From Desmodus rotundus (Eukaryota > Chordata > Mammalia > Chiroptera > Phyllostomidae), in contig NC_071391.1 of the NCBI RefSeq assembly GCF_022682495.2, forward strand, positions 107,677,195 to 107,741,194: 64,000 nt of DNA. The letters run 5' to 3'. Below the pieces are notes generated by a model that saw only the letters and a list, made by a program, of their open reading frames with translations, was not told where the DNA came from and ran no database searches. The translations under genes and the position numbers were made by a program. Each line of letters opens with the position of its first letter. The first letter of the stretch is position 1. Shown here piece after piece: positions 13,090 through 28,000 of the stretch.

Positions 13090-16000
13090 AAGACTGAGCA
13101 CACTGCAAATTAATGACCTGTACTGAACCCTAAGTTGCAGGGCAATGAACTAACTGAAAATCTGGTGACGGACAGGTGCCCACAGTTTTCTCCATGAGAA
13201 ACAGAACCTGAGAATTTGATTACCTAGGGCAGATGTCTTGAGTTGCCATTTAAGTGTGTAGGAAGACAACTAAATTTAAGTATAAATTGCTAAAGACTGA
13301 GTGTAGGGTAGTGTGAGAATGCGAAGTACCTGGGCACTACAAATACACAGGTGTTCATAGAAAAGACTGAGGAGACTCCTAAGAAAACCAACTTTATGGT
13401 GCTGGCAGAGGGAGGAAAGAGCAGCCAGTTTTGTAACTAACTGACCAATCTCTCCTACCTTCCGAAGACTTAATGTCAGAGAAGGGGGCAACCAAAACTC
13501 TCAACCACGGTATTGGTGATAACTCATTGTAGGTATGTGTATATATCTGGAGAAGCAGAAGATGAAAAACAAAGCTAGCCCACTGCAAAGGGACAGAAAG
13601 AAATACATTTAGGCTCATCACTACCTTTGGAGGAGGGGAGGCATGCCTGTGAAGGTAACAATTCTGGGAACAAGGGACATGATGCCTTGTTAATACAGAG
13701 ACTTAATCAGAATATGAGGGAATGCCCTCCTCATTTCTACTACCAACCTAACAAGTACTGAGTGAAAAAAACATTGGTATACAGAGTGGAAAGTCGCAAG
13801 AGACAGATTCTCTCTGGGCACAACACAAAGGGAGGACACAAGGTCGGGAGAAACAAATTGAAACAATGATCTTTGGCAAATCGGCCCAAACCCTAAACAC
13901 AAGGTATCACTAGAACAATGTAAAGGCTGTGGTATACTGAGGGTAGCTATAGGAACATCTACTGCTGTTCATAACTAGGTATAACATAACATGCCACACT
14001 AAAAGTCAAGTGGAAAGAAAGGCATTATTTACTGTATTACATAAACTATAAAATGTTGGGTTTATAACCAAAATGTAAGAAGTATATTAAAAGGCAAGAC
14101 AAACATCCAAGAGACCAAAAATAATCAGAACCAGACTCATATATGACACATGTGTTAGACTTAACAGACAAGAAATATAAAGTGATTGTGATTAATATGT
14201 TAATGGTTTTAATAGAAAAGGTAGACAGAATGCAAAATCAGATGGGAGATGTTAATAGGAAGATGAAAACTATAATTAAAAATTAAACAGATGTTAAAAA
14301 TAAAAGATAGTAATGAAGATAAAGAATGCCTTTGATGAACTTGGCATAGCCAAAGAATCAGTTAACCTGAAGATAAATGAGTAGAAACTTCCCAAACTGA
14401 CGTACAAAGAGAAGAATTAGTGTACCCTCCCGCACCGCAAAATCAGAACAGAACGTGCAGGAGCAATGACGGAATATTAGATGGTCTGAAATACATGTAA
14501 TAGAAACCAGAAGGATAAGAGAGAGAGAAAACAGAGCACAAGAGATATTTGAAGAAATAACGACTGCATTTTTTTTCAAAATTAAAGACAAACCAAACCA
14601 GAGATCCAAGAAATTCAGAGAACACGAAGCAGGATAAATACAAATCATAAATAACAACAATGACAAAAACAACTCCACCAACATACATCTAGGCATATCA
14701 TATTACAAATTGCTAAAAACCAAGAAAAGATAAAATCTTGAAGGCAGCCATCTCTCAACAAAAAAACATTTATCTACAGAAGAACAGGAAAAAGAACTAT
14801 AGCTGACTTCCTGTTCGAAACTATACAGGCAAGAAAATAATGAAAGGCTACTTTTAAACTTCTGAAAACAAACAAAACCTGTCAACTCAGAATTATATAC
14901 CCAGTGAAAATACCAGTCAAAATAAAAAAATAACTTTTTCAAAACAAAAATGTAGGGAATTCATTGTTAGCACGCCTACTCAATAAAAACATTAATGACA
15001 GTTCTTCAGGCAGAAGGAATACGCTGTGAGTCAGAATCCATACAAAAAAATAAAGAGCATTGGAAATGAAATAAAGGTAAAATGAATTTTATTTCCATTT
15101 GTATTGTCTTAAAAGATAATTACATAAAACAAAAATAATTACAAGTTGGCATGTTTATAATATATGTAAAGATAAAATACATGATGTTAGCACAAACATT
15201 AGATAAACTATGGTAATCTACAATGGAATACTACTCTGTGATAAAAATTAATGAACAAAGAAATCTTTTTAAAAAATATTCTAATTCACAGAGTTGTGCA
15301 ACTACCACCACTGTCTAATTTACATTAACCCAAAGGAAACCCACGCTTGTTAACTATCACTGTCTACTTCTCCTTCTCCATAGTGGCTGGTAACCACTAA
15401 CCTGCTTTCTCTCTCTGTGAGCTTCTCTATCCTAAACATTTCATATCATTGACATCATATGTTATGTAGATTTTTGTTACTGGTTTCTTTCATTTAGTAT
15501 AACATTTTCAAGTTTCATCTATGCCTTAGCATATATTAGTACTTTATTCATTTTTATTGCTGAATCATAATCCATTATACAGATATATTTTGTTCATTCA
15601 TTCATTCATTGGTTGATGAACATTGGTGTTTTTCTCCACTTTTGGCTATTATGAATGATGCTGCTATGAAATTCATATACGAGGTTTTGTGTGAACATAT
15701 GTTTTCAGTTTTCTTAGGTATATACCTAAGAGTGGAATGACTTGGTAATATGTTAACTTTATCTTTGACATTTGAGAAACTACGCAACTATCTTCCAAAG
15801 AGGCAGTACCACCTTATAATCGCAACAGAAGCACATGAGGGTTCCAATTTCTCTAGATCCTCGCCTATAATCCGTTTTTCTGAGCATAGCCATCCTGGTG
15901 GGAGCAACGTGGTACCTTATTCTGGCTTTGATGTGTATTTCCCTGGTGACTAATGAGGTTCAGCATCTTTTCATGTATCTTCTTTGGGCAGATGTCTATG

Positions 16001-19000
16001 AACTCCTTTGCTCATTTTAAAGAGTTTTTCATCTTTTTATTTTTGAGTTATAAGACTATGCTATGTATTCTGGGTATGAGTGCATAGATATATCTTTTAT
16101 GCATTTTTCTGAGTGAATGATGCCAGACCCCCAAAGGTTCCATGTTGTGTTGGTCCATTTCTATCATTCTGCAAAAGGAAACACTGCAGAGACAGAAAAC
16201 AGAACAGGGGTTGCCTGGGTTTGGATGGAAGGCAGAGCTGACTGCAAAGGGACAACATAAGGGAACTTGGGGGTGGGAGTGATGACCTATTCTGAACAGT
16301 ACTGTTGTGCGGGACACATGACTCTTCCCAACTGTAAGCCCCCACAAAACTGTGTACCACAGGAAATGACTTAACTGTATGCAAGTTAAAAAAACAGCCA
16401 ACCAGGATTTCCAAGGAACAAAAGATGGGATGCAGGCTGTGGCAGGGAACTTGTTTACAATAGTATGTTAGAAGCACCCTTAAGGCAATAAGGAAGAAGG
16501 AAGCTGACTTAAGTAACTTTTGAAAACCATTTTGACTAGGTATCGTAAGGCTAGAGGAGAAAAAGCTGCAAAAACACTCTTTTCAGTGGGGAACATTTGC
16601 TTCTCATTGTCCCTGAAGCTTTGCTTACTGTTTCTACCCATGTCTTCTTTTAGTCTTTTATCTCTTTTTAAAAAATAAAAAACTGCTTAAAAGGATAAAA
16701 ATCATTTTCCCTTTCCTTCCCATTTCAAGCGCGGGTGCATTTCAAGCAGTGATTGTTTTCAAAGAGCCAGCCCTGCGCACCTTCTGCTGGGCTTCCCAGC
16801 CTTCCTTACATCACAGCACACCTTGAAAACTGGCCTATCTGGTGCAGGGGTGTGAATGGGCAAGGCTGCCCTAGCCTCTCCGGCTGTCTACAGGAGGAGT
16901 GGATCGGTGTCTTGGCACAGCTACAACCTGCTCCTGCGTTAGTTCCCCTACCCCTTGAGAAACTGTCACTCCGAATGCCTCTTCTCACCAAGGTATTCAG
17001 CTGCATGGGATGCAGTCTGTGCTCGGCAAAAATTGAATTCTTCCAGTCTTTCCTCTCTCTGCAAAGCCAACTCATTTAAACAGGGAACAGTTCTCAACTT
17101 TGTATCACTAGCATCAAGCAGTAACTTACTGACAAAAGTTTGAGAAATCATTTCTACCAAACTTACCTTTTCTTTCATTTTTTCCACCTTTTGTTTTAGC
17201 TGGGGCACTACGCTGTTGGGTGGCAAGCCCTTTTCCAACTGAGTCACAAATTTGGTGTATTTAGAAACTTGAGTGTTTAGGATGTCTGGATCCAGGCAGT
17301 CAAATTTGGACTACGAAAATTAGGGGAACAGAAGAAGGTAAGACATATGATAAAACGCAAGCTTGAAATAGTGACATTTTTTACTTTACTTGGATTTTCC
17401 AGTAGTTAAATAGTTAATCCAAGTCAACTCTCTACTTTTGGAAATGGCTTTACTTATTGAGATTGCCAGTGGCCTATCAGGCGTCGCCTGGTTATGCCTT
17501 GCATGGCCTGGTCCCCATCATCATGCGGTATTCCTGTAAATTATTCCTGAGGGCCAAGACTTGTAAGGAGATATAAGTAGTTAATTTTTATTCTTGCTAA
17601 CTAGAAATTTCTCACCTAGTATTTTCCTTTTATTAGATTATGTAACCCTTTAATATGAATGATTTAGAGGTGCCCCCAAATATGCATGTATGTATAAATA
17701 TATTTCTGAGTCATATAAACATATGTGTACACATATATTGACATGTAAGATGGTTATATGGACTGAAGGCAATAGAAAAATTTGTAAAACTTTCATTTGT
17801 TTCCAGATTCACCATTTTCTTTCTGGCCCCTAATGGGTCTTTCTGGGCATTCCTACGGTGAATTCAACCCACTTTGGAAGCTACTGTTCTAATCTCTGGT
17901 GGTTATCAGAAAACTCTCTAAGCTTCTTCTTTATTTTTCATAAAATTATAACACAGCATATTTTACTGAAATTGAAAATATATCAGATTGTTAAAAATTA
18001 TGGTTGATATTATTAGAATTTTAAGTTTAATTAAAACAAAAATGATCTAAGAGTTGAGACCTTTTTACTTCTTACCTTTAACCACTCTTCCTGGAGCTGG
18101 TCCCACTCGTACAAAGAATCCCAGAGCAGTTGCTTGAGCTTCACCTCGGCGCTGACTTCTTCCAAATCTTCAAACTTAGAAACTTCTACCTTTAAAATGT
18201 AATAAACCAAATACACTATTTAATTTTCGGATATAAAAACCTTATATTGTCTTCCTATTAGTAATTCTTGATACAGTGACTAAGCAGAATATGAGGGGCT
18301 AGAAAATGAAGAAAGAAAAGTAGAGATAGAAACATAGAAAAAAATCACAAAACCCATGTAAATTCAAATTTTCATTTGAGTGACAAAATATAATTCTTTA
18401 TATTTCCTTAGAACTTAAATATTCTCCAAAGACATAAATATCACAAGAGCACCATGGGCATTCTTCCTCAAGTTGGGTCATATGTGCATATGCATTCCTG
18501 GCCTTTTTTGAAAAGCAGATGGATCTTCAGAGGCTGAAGACTGATTTCTGTTAGGGCTTATGTTCTTAGATGGTCGAAGAGGAAGAAGATGTTTGTGCAG
18601 TAGCTGGTGAAGTGGATGGGGTGATTTAAGATGGAGAGGACAGCCCAGTTTCTTACCTCTTTTTAACCCCATGGGCTGTATATGACACCTATAGAGGGAA
18701 ACGTTGCAGGAAAATCTGAAGAAGCTGTTTTGGTGAAGTGTTTTAAGGCTGCCTGGGCTCGGAGGTGAGGAAATCTCCAGGGGGTTGTTTGTACAGAAAT
18801 TGTGAGCCCTGTGATAAGCTATGGCTTTGAACTTTGCATCCAACAGCAGCAGCGCGCACATTCTTTGCAAGTGCACCGTGGAACATTCCCAAAGAGAGAT
18901 CATACGAAAGGCCACAAAACAAGCCTTAGGAAATTTAAGAAGATTGAAATCATACCATGTATCTTTTCCAACCACAATGGTATGAAGCTAGAAATCAACA

Positions 19001-22000
19001 ATAAGAAGGCTGGAAAATTTACAAGACTGTGGAAACTAAACAACAAATTCCTGAACAACCAATGGGTCAGAGAGGAAATCAAAAAGAAATTTAAAAAATG
19101 TCTTGAAACAGAGTAACATGATAATATAGCACACCAAAACCTATAGAATGCTGCAAAAGCAGTTCTGAGAGGGATGTTTATAGCAATAAATGCATATATT
19201 AAGAAATAGAAAGATTTCAAATAAACAATGTACACATCAAGGAGTTAGAAAAAGAACACATTAAACCCCAAGTTAGCAGAAGACAGGAAATAACAAAGAT
19301 CAGCATGGAGACGAGTAAAATAAAGACTAGAAAAATAGAACAGATCATCCAACAGTGGCAGCATACACATTCTTTTCAAGTTCACATGAAACAGTCCCAA
19401 GGGTAGATCATATGCGAAGCCACAAAACAAGTCTTAGAAAATTTAAGAAGACTGAAATCATACCATGTGTCTTTCCAACCACAATGGCACAAAACTAGAA
19501 AGCTACAACAAACTTGGTTTCAAAGAGCTGTTTTTTTTTAAAGATAAACAAAAATGACAAAATTTTAGCTAGAGTAAGAAAAAAAAGAATACTCAAATAA
19601 ATGGAATAAAAGAGAAGACATTACAACTGATACCACAGAAATATAAAGGACCGTAGGACACTTTTATGAATATGTATATGACAACAAACTTGTTAACCTA
19701 TAAGAAAAGGATAAATTCCTAGAAATATACAGCCAAAAAGACTGAATCAGGAAAAAGAAGAAAATCTAAACAGACCAAAAATGAGTAAGGAGGTTGAATC
19801 AGTAACCAAAAACTTCTCAATACAGAGGATTCCAGGACCAGAGGGCTTCACTGGTGAATTCCACTGAACATTTAAAGAATTAATGCCAATCTTTCTCAAA
19901 CTTTTCCAAAAAAATTTAAGAGGTGGAACACTTCCAAGCTCATTTTACAAGGCCAGAATAACCCTGATATTAGGAGTCTAGCCCTATCTTCACGAACAAT
20001 TAGAAATTATTTCCTAGGCCCATTAGGCCTTCACTTCTATCCCCCAAATGCCTGAGACCTTCAGAAGCAAGGTTGAATGTGAGGTGATTATAAAGTAAGA
20101 ATTAGTCAAGTATAAATACAGTGTGCGGAAGGAAGGGAACACCCTCCTATTTCAGGCACTGGCTCAGGCGATGCTTTCTGATTGACAGAGTGCCCATCTG
20201 TTAGTCGTAGCTTTTTATCAAGCAGTACTTCTTCCATACCACACTTCCTACCCTAATACTTTCTTATCTCATAGGTCAGTTAACTCAACCTGAGAACAAC
20301 TTCGAACCCAGTTCTCTCATGCACAAGCCTCCTGCCTCGAGTATCGCACCAGCCACAAAGTGCAGTGCCAAGCTCATTATGTTACCGATTGCTCCACCAG
20401 CCCCTGGGCTCTGGAGCAGACAGCTCCTAAGACCACTTTCTGGCCATCCATGTGGGGTTCTACAAGAGCTAGATGTGTTCCCATGTGAAGTCCAGGCACT
20501 CCTCCAAGACTTTGGGAGAGACTAATGACACCCACATTGCTGGTGGCCCCCTTGGTTTTGACCCTATAAATCTTTTCCGTTCTCTTTTCATTTTGGTTTC
20601 CCTCATAGCTGTTTAGAGCACTATATCTCTCACTCATTTCTCTTCATTTTTGCTTTTGAGGCATATCTTTTAGCTTTTCAACTTACCCTTAGGATCCATC
20701 TATACCCTGGCTTAGGAAAACTCTCTTCTGTCACTAAATTGGTGCATCAAACGGGCAAATCAGGCAATATTCATGAATCATAACACATGCATGGGTGTAA
20801 AAGAAACCTGAACATTAGCAAAGTAATTGATCACAACTAAAAATCCATATATATTTTAACGTAGAAATTACAGTCTGTGGTCTGGGGGTTTATCTACAAT
20901 TCATAATTACTTTTTAATAAGAAAGATATTTTGTCTCTAACGTATACTAATCTTTAAACAGATTAACATGAAAACACAGCGCACCAAAACCGATGGAATG
21001 CAGCAAAAGCAGTCCCGGGAGGAAAGTTTGGAGTAGGGAATGCGTAAGGCAGAGAACACCTTGTATTTGTTCCAGACTGTTCCAGTAGAGTGACCAGCAC
21101 GAGGGCGTCCAAACATTACATATTTGCCGTCACATTGCTGAACGTGCCTGTGCATCAATGCCTCTTCTGTGCACACGCTTTAAAACACACGTAAATTGCC
21201 ATTACCTTAAAATTTTTCTGGTAAGATTTGTATTGAAATGCACGTTTCTGAAGATCATCTAGAACTAACTGCAGATCATTCAGCGTGGACTTTATTTTGT
21301 CTTGGTCAGCATTAATATCCAAAATCTGTGGATCCTGTAAAATTAAGATAGGTTTTCGTGAGTCATTCCTGCTTCGTGATGTAGACCATGACTTTAAATT
21401 AATTAACACACACTTACAAAAAATATTTTTCTAATTCCCTTCTTACTCTGATTTTTATAAAATACGTCAAAATGATTGCTTTTCCTCAATTTTACAGCAA
21501 CGTGCATATGCTGTAAGAAGTGCAGAGATGCATAAAGAGCCAGGGGGATGACAATGATTTTAAATAGTACCTAATATATTTTCCCTCATCTGTTTTCATT
21601 TCCTACACTTCAACAAACACGATTTCAGGTGAGGGTAATTGAATGCAACAAGGAAAAGAAGGAAGAGACTATAATATAAGGGATATCCCCATTTTACAAT
21701 AAACAAAATAGAAAGCCTTTGCATTCTGAGAGGGAGGAAGAGAAAAAATAAAGAATAATCAGACATGTGTTCTGGCTGACCTGTGGGGCTGAAACCCTAC
21801 CCAGTGAATGGGAATGGAAAAGTTTAGGAACGAAGTAGAAGCACCTAACTAGGTTTGGGAGAATCTGAGAAAACTGGAAGAGTCTGAGAACTATTATAGC
21901 CATAGCATGGTGAAGCCATTTATGACATCTCTGGTACAGCATGGCCCTGCATTCAAAATGGCACCAGGCTCCTGGTTAGAAAAGCTAACTGGAGTGTACA

Positions 22001-25000
22001 GGTGGAAGGGCTTGTTGACTCTCTGGTGCCTCATGGAGTGGTATATAGGTGATCATGAAGTTCTCATGGGCCTTGATTCTGGCAGTGAGGACTGCTGAAA
22101 CAACTAGTGGACCACAGGAAGTCTGAAGTCAGGATTCGAAAGTCACAGATTGAGGCTGTGGACTTTGGCAGAAATGACGAATGCAGCAGCAGGGGCTAGC
22201 GTGATACCTCAAGAACCAGGAAGGACTCTCAGCTAACAGCTGCCTGGGACACCGAGGCCCAGCCAAACTGCCTGGGGAGCCCAATGGTCCAGAGGGCAGC
22301 ACGGGACTGATGTCCCTCCCCTCCATATCCACCAGGAGGAAATACAGATTTCCCTTTATGGAGCAATAGATGGGAGGGGGTGGGAGCAAGAAATGCTTGA
22401 TATGGAGTTCCGATTTTTAACTAAAATCTATCCCAAAGAGACTAAATTAAAATAAAGTAGACATTTCAAATTGAAATAAATTGAGTTATTATCAAATGTT
22501 ACATTTAGGTCTTTTCTCCAATTTTCTTTATCAGCAGGAGTGGTGGTCGTGACAGCAAGATGACACCATTTATGGAAATGGTGAAGTTGCAGTTCTTTGC
22601 TCCAGCGATAATGAATTAATTCCAAACCCTTTATAGAAGAAGCACTTGCTGGAGAGAACCTCTGCTATCAGTTTTGTTTGTGCGTTAGGCTTTTTAAAAA
22701 TGCGTGATTACACATAAGGCCCTTGCTGTCACTTGCTCTCTCTAGCAATCTATCTGTATACACATGTATTGTCTCCAAACAAAGACTAACCGGTCATACT
22801 TTTCACTGTATGCTCTGTATGGAAAACAGAATATAGCAAGGAGCTGATAGCAGACTATTAACCATTGGGAGCAGACTGCCTAAACTTCAATTCTGGTTCC
22901 TCCATTTATTATTGGTGTGACCCCAGGCAGGTTACTTAACCTCCTTGTGTCTTGGTTTCCTTCTCTATAGAATGTAAATAGCAAAACTTTATAGGTGTTC
23001 TGAGGATTAAATGAGTTAAGACATGCAAATATATAGAAGAATATTCCTAGAAGCATTATTTACTATTGTTAAAAACTGTAACTAATCCAATGTCCATCAA
23101 CTGTGGAATGAATAATTACATTGTGGTATATGATGAAATACTACATAGCAATGAATGTGGATAATAAGTTACATCCACACACAGCAACATGGATGAATCT
23201 CAGGAATGAAAGAAAAATCAAATAAGGGGCACACTCTGTATGATTCTATTTTTAAATTCCTTTTTAAAACTATTTTAAAATTTATTTTTAGAGAGGGGGA
23301 GGGAGGGAGAAAGAGAGAGAGAAACATCAATGTGTGGTTGCCTCTGGTGTACCTCCCACTGGGGACCTGGCGCACAACCAAGGCATGTGCCCTGACTGGG
23401 TATCAAACCAGCGACCCTTTGGTTCTCAAGCCAGCCCTCAATCCACTGAGCCACCCCAGCGAGGGCTGTATGAGTCTATCTAATTGAAGTTCGTAAACAG
23501 ACAAAGCTATTTTATAGCATTAGAATTCAGGGTAGTGGATGGCTTTGGAGAGGAAGAAAGTGTTGGTGGTAACAAGGGACACCAGGGAACAAGTAATGTT
23601 ATAGTTCCTGACAGGAGTAGTGGATACATGGATGTGTTCGCTTTTCTGATAACTCACTGAGTTGTATGGATACTACAGTTATGTACGGTTTTCTCTATGT
23701 GAAAGTACAAACATACTTTAGTACATGTTACATACTAAGCAGACAACAAATAGCAGCTACTTTTATGTTCCCATGTCAATACATATAAATGTACATTGTA
23801 ATCTTTAATGTCTGTATTGTATTCCTTTGAGTAGATGTACCCTAACACATTTTATTAATACTTTGTTGATGAACATTGACTATTTCCCAATTATTCTGAT
23901 TTGATTATAACTTTATATGGTTTTATACTTCTATGATGTTTTAGTCAATGCTAATAAAATAATGGTTCATTACAAAATCAAAGTTTTGTGTATATGTTTC
24001 AGTTGAGAATCACTCAGATTTCTATTTTAAATTATAAAAAATTCCCCTTGGTGTATAGTAAAATCAGTGCAAGTTAACCAAATATTCTTCACTGTCATTA
24101 TTACTTTAAACTCTGCCTCTTCCTAAATAGAAATTTTCGAATATGTGGCTAAAAAAATACCCCCTATGACAATAGCTGTAAAATATGCTAACAAGTTGTA
24201 AAAACACTTATTTGAGAGTAATAAATCCAAGCCGGGAGAAATAAAGTTAAATATTACATATATACTTTACTTGCAATGGGCTGGAATTTATTCAGTACCG
24301 CGAAGAGAGTGCAGAAACACTTTTGATTTTAAATAGAAGCTCAAAGACCTTGTTAACTGGACAGAATAAAGCCATGTAAAGCAGAAGTTAAATCAGATTA
24401 AAGTGAAATGCTCCCTGAATGGTTCAATTAAAATGTAGTCAAGCTGCACATGTTATTTAAAAAAATTCTTCCTTAACTCACCTGCGCTTGCAGCTTTACT
24501 TCGTTCACCTCATTGGTCAGATCTTCAAGATCTCTACCCAAATGCACACAAAATTGCTTAATGCTTGCTTCTCTGTCACCTACGGACTTATCGATGGCAT
24601 TCCGAACGGCAATGATGGACGGCTTCATAGTAGCGAAAACAGCGAAGTCTTCGGGCGGTGTGGGGACCTGATACTGTTCAATGAGCTTGTACATTTGAAT
24701 CACCACGTTCCCTTCATCTTCAAGGCTTTCGATCTAAATGGAAACATTGGTGGCTTGTTAACTCTATCCGAGTCCTAGTGTTCTCTTTAGGTTTTGTTTA
24801 ATAGGAGATAGCCCTTGTGCAGCATGAACATCACACTATGCAGAGCCAGCACATGAGGAGTGCGTTAAAGTGCCTGAGGCCAGCCCTGCCCGAATAGCTC
24901 AGTTGGTCAGAGTTTAATCCCAATATACCAAGGTTGTGGGTTCAAACCCCGATTAGGGCACATACAAGAATCAACCAATGAATGCATAAATAAGTGGAAC

Positions 25001-28000
25001 GACAAGTCAATACTTCCCTCTCAAATCAAGAATAATAATAATTTTAAAAACTGGTTGAAGGCTGCTGGGTGATCTCTACTGTCATCGTTACAACACAGGT
25101 AATCAGGCCCATGAGGTAAGTTGCTCAGAACTGAGTATACTTAGCATTATTCTTATAAATTTTTATTTTTTGCCTTTCTCTTTTATTGTGTAGCAATAAA
25201 CAGTGCCAATATTTAAGGTTTGCAGAGACAACGGGTGCTGTGAGGATGCTCAGTTGTGGTATCAGAGCCCACAGACGCACGTGCTGAGCTGTGGGGTGGA
25301 CAGGCCCTGCTCCTGCCTGCGCGGATTCAGAACTCCGATCTACGGGGACTCTACTGCTGTCCTCTAACAAGTACTTCTACTACCTCCAACTGACACTAAA
25401 CATCTTCACCTCGATGTCCTACCTTCAGTGAACAGGGTCTCTCCTAGTTTTCTGGCAAGAAACTCTTCAGTTCAGGGCAATCCTCCTCCCCCCAACTCTG
25501 CCACATTCATACGACTTGACCTAACCTTCTGGCCGCGGACTGAACCAAGTAGCACCCAATTGGGATCCAACAAACCCAGAGCAGTCCGACCTCTCTCCTG
25601 AACACAGGAAGAGTTAGACCGTAGCTGCTGGCAGAGGCCGTTTGCTTTCACGTGGAAACAGAAAGCGGGTCCTTAATATGAGAAGATAACTGCAGAGAGG
25701 CTTTCAGAGAAACGGTTCTCACCCTTCGGCGTGCATCACAGTCACCTTGGGAAGCTTGTTAAAACACAGATTGCCGAGCCCCTCCCCAAAGTTTCAGACT
25801 TGGAGGTCTAAGGCGGAGCCAAAGAATATGCATTTCTAACAAGTTCTCCATCGCTACTGCAGCTGCTGGTTTGGCGACCACCCTTTGAGAAACACCATTC
25901 TAGAGAGGAGCAGCGAGGAGAGATGGAAAGAGAGAGGCCTTCTCGTTTCCCTAGGCTGTTCTAATCCCTAGTTTCTGTCCTTTCAAAAGGCTAGGCCCCG
26001 TCCTTGCCTTTAAATTCCAGAAGATAACCCTGCCAGCCTAGAATAAATCCTTTCTTTTTTAAGATAACCTAGTGAGTTTTTATTACTTTCCAACCAAGCA
26101 TCTAACATCTTAAACAAGTTATAAATAGAACTAAGTCCCTGTACATCAAGATCTGTTCCTCTTCCTGTGTTTCCTGTACTCAGGGTAAGCATATGTCCAG
26201 GTTTCTCTGAGAGTGTCCTGGTTTTCACTTGTCCTGGCAGAGCCATTCATAGTGCCTCTTCTGCTCTCAAAAAAATGGCCTGGCAATGCAATGACTATGA
26301 GGCCTTCTCCTACCCATAAGGGTTAATAACACCACTATCTACCCATTCACTGTAGAGAGATACCCAAGAGAGTTATCTTGGATTTCTCTTGCTGTTCCCT
26401 CATTCAGTTGTCCACTAAGTCCTTTCAATTCTAGTTACTTAACACCTCCAGAATCCCTTTCTTTTCTCCCATTCTTGAAGATACTGCTTTAGCTACATAA
26501 TACCTAACACCCTTTCTCCATTAGCCACATCCTGCTCTTGTCATGCTGCCTCATGTCACTGCAGTTTCCCCACTTCTTGGAATGCCTTCTGAATAGATGT
26601 GCTTTAGGTCATAGCATAAGTACCCCATCCTCCATAGAGCCTAGGGCAGCCCCCCCAGTCCTAAAACAATACCTTGTACCTATGCCCACTGTATAATAAC
26701 CGTCTGCTTTCATTCTGGACTCTGATCTCCTCCAAAGCAGATTTACTCATTGTTGTAATCCTTGCAACCCACTAAATGCAACTCACTGCATTTTCTGAAC
26801 AAATGAGCGAGGTTCCAAAAGAAGCTGTTTGTGTGAAGAGCATCTCCCTAAGGGAAACTGCTTCGTCAACACACCACCTAGCAATGCAGGAACAACCTCC
26901 GCGGAGATGGAACACGGTCTGAGTTTTCTGTATGGCTCATCCACTGCCCTGTTCCGGAACCGCAGAGTGAGAGCAGTTTAACCTCTGCAGTGTGATCCTA
27001 CCTTCCTGTCATAGTTCATGCAACAGGTTAGGGATACCTAGAAGGGAGAGCTTTTCTTTCTGACTCGGTGACTAGCTGGACTTGCAACGTGAAACTTGGG
27101 AGCTGCTGGTGGCCATGTTTGCTGCCATGGATGAAGAACAAGGAGCAACCTATTTGCAGACGGAGATAAGCAGACTCCCAGAGCGATGCTGAGAGGCGAG
27201 GTGGAGAGAGAGAACTACCTGGGTTTCCTACAGCTTTCTCATTCCTGCTTGTGCTAAGTTCCTCAGCCTACTTACACTCTGGATGCATGTGGAGGGTGTG
27301 GGTGGTGAGTCCACGAAATATCCTTGAGTCCTTAAATAAGGATCCCTGTTTTGGCCTAAGCTAGCTCAACTGGGTTTTGGTTATTTGTGCACAGGGGCCT
27401 AATAACTAAAAGTAATAGTAAGTGCTTGACACCTTCAGACTCTTGGGATGATATATAAGTAAACCTGAGGGAAAACCACAATCATCTGCTATTGGAGAAG
27501 GTGCTATTTCTTGAAATGAGAAACAAAATCATTACTTTTGTTGGCATATGAAATAGCCTTTACTAATTCTGTTAACAATGTATAACACGATTCAGTTGTT
27601 AATGACATTTCACTCAATTTATTTTTTAAATATTTAAATATCTTCAATTTTCAGAAAATAATTTCTCCCTCTTTCAAATGCCAATTGATATGAATGAAAG
27701 TTGTGAAAAACCTACTAATGAAATTAACGCTAGATTGCCTGCCACAGGGAGGGAAGAGCCTGAGAGAAGGAAGTCATTTTTCTGGAGGGAAAAAAATATG
27801 GGAGACAAAGGCAGTGTGTGTGTGTGTGTGTGTGGGGGGGGGTGACAGAGGGGAGAGAGAGAGAGAGAGAGGACCCCATCACTTGAGTCTCTACATCTAC
27901 TGTTGTCTTCCCACCCCACCCCTCTAAGGGTTTTTTCCATTTCTAACAGTAAGGTTCCTGACTATTATGCAGATACAGTTTAAGGGTCAAGACTTCCATT

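Noticed and set aside
16048..16477. Minus-strand frames of 117 and 126 codons
   Set aside because: They cross an L1 3' UTR fragment and a junction to other repeats; no motif.
24884..24960. tRNA-like sequence with A- and B-box pattern
   Set aside because: It is the head of a VES SINE with the body and A-rich tail attached, not a tRNA gene. It lacks a clean acceptor stem.
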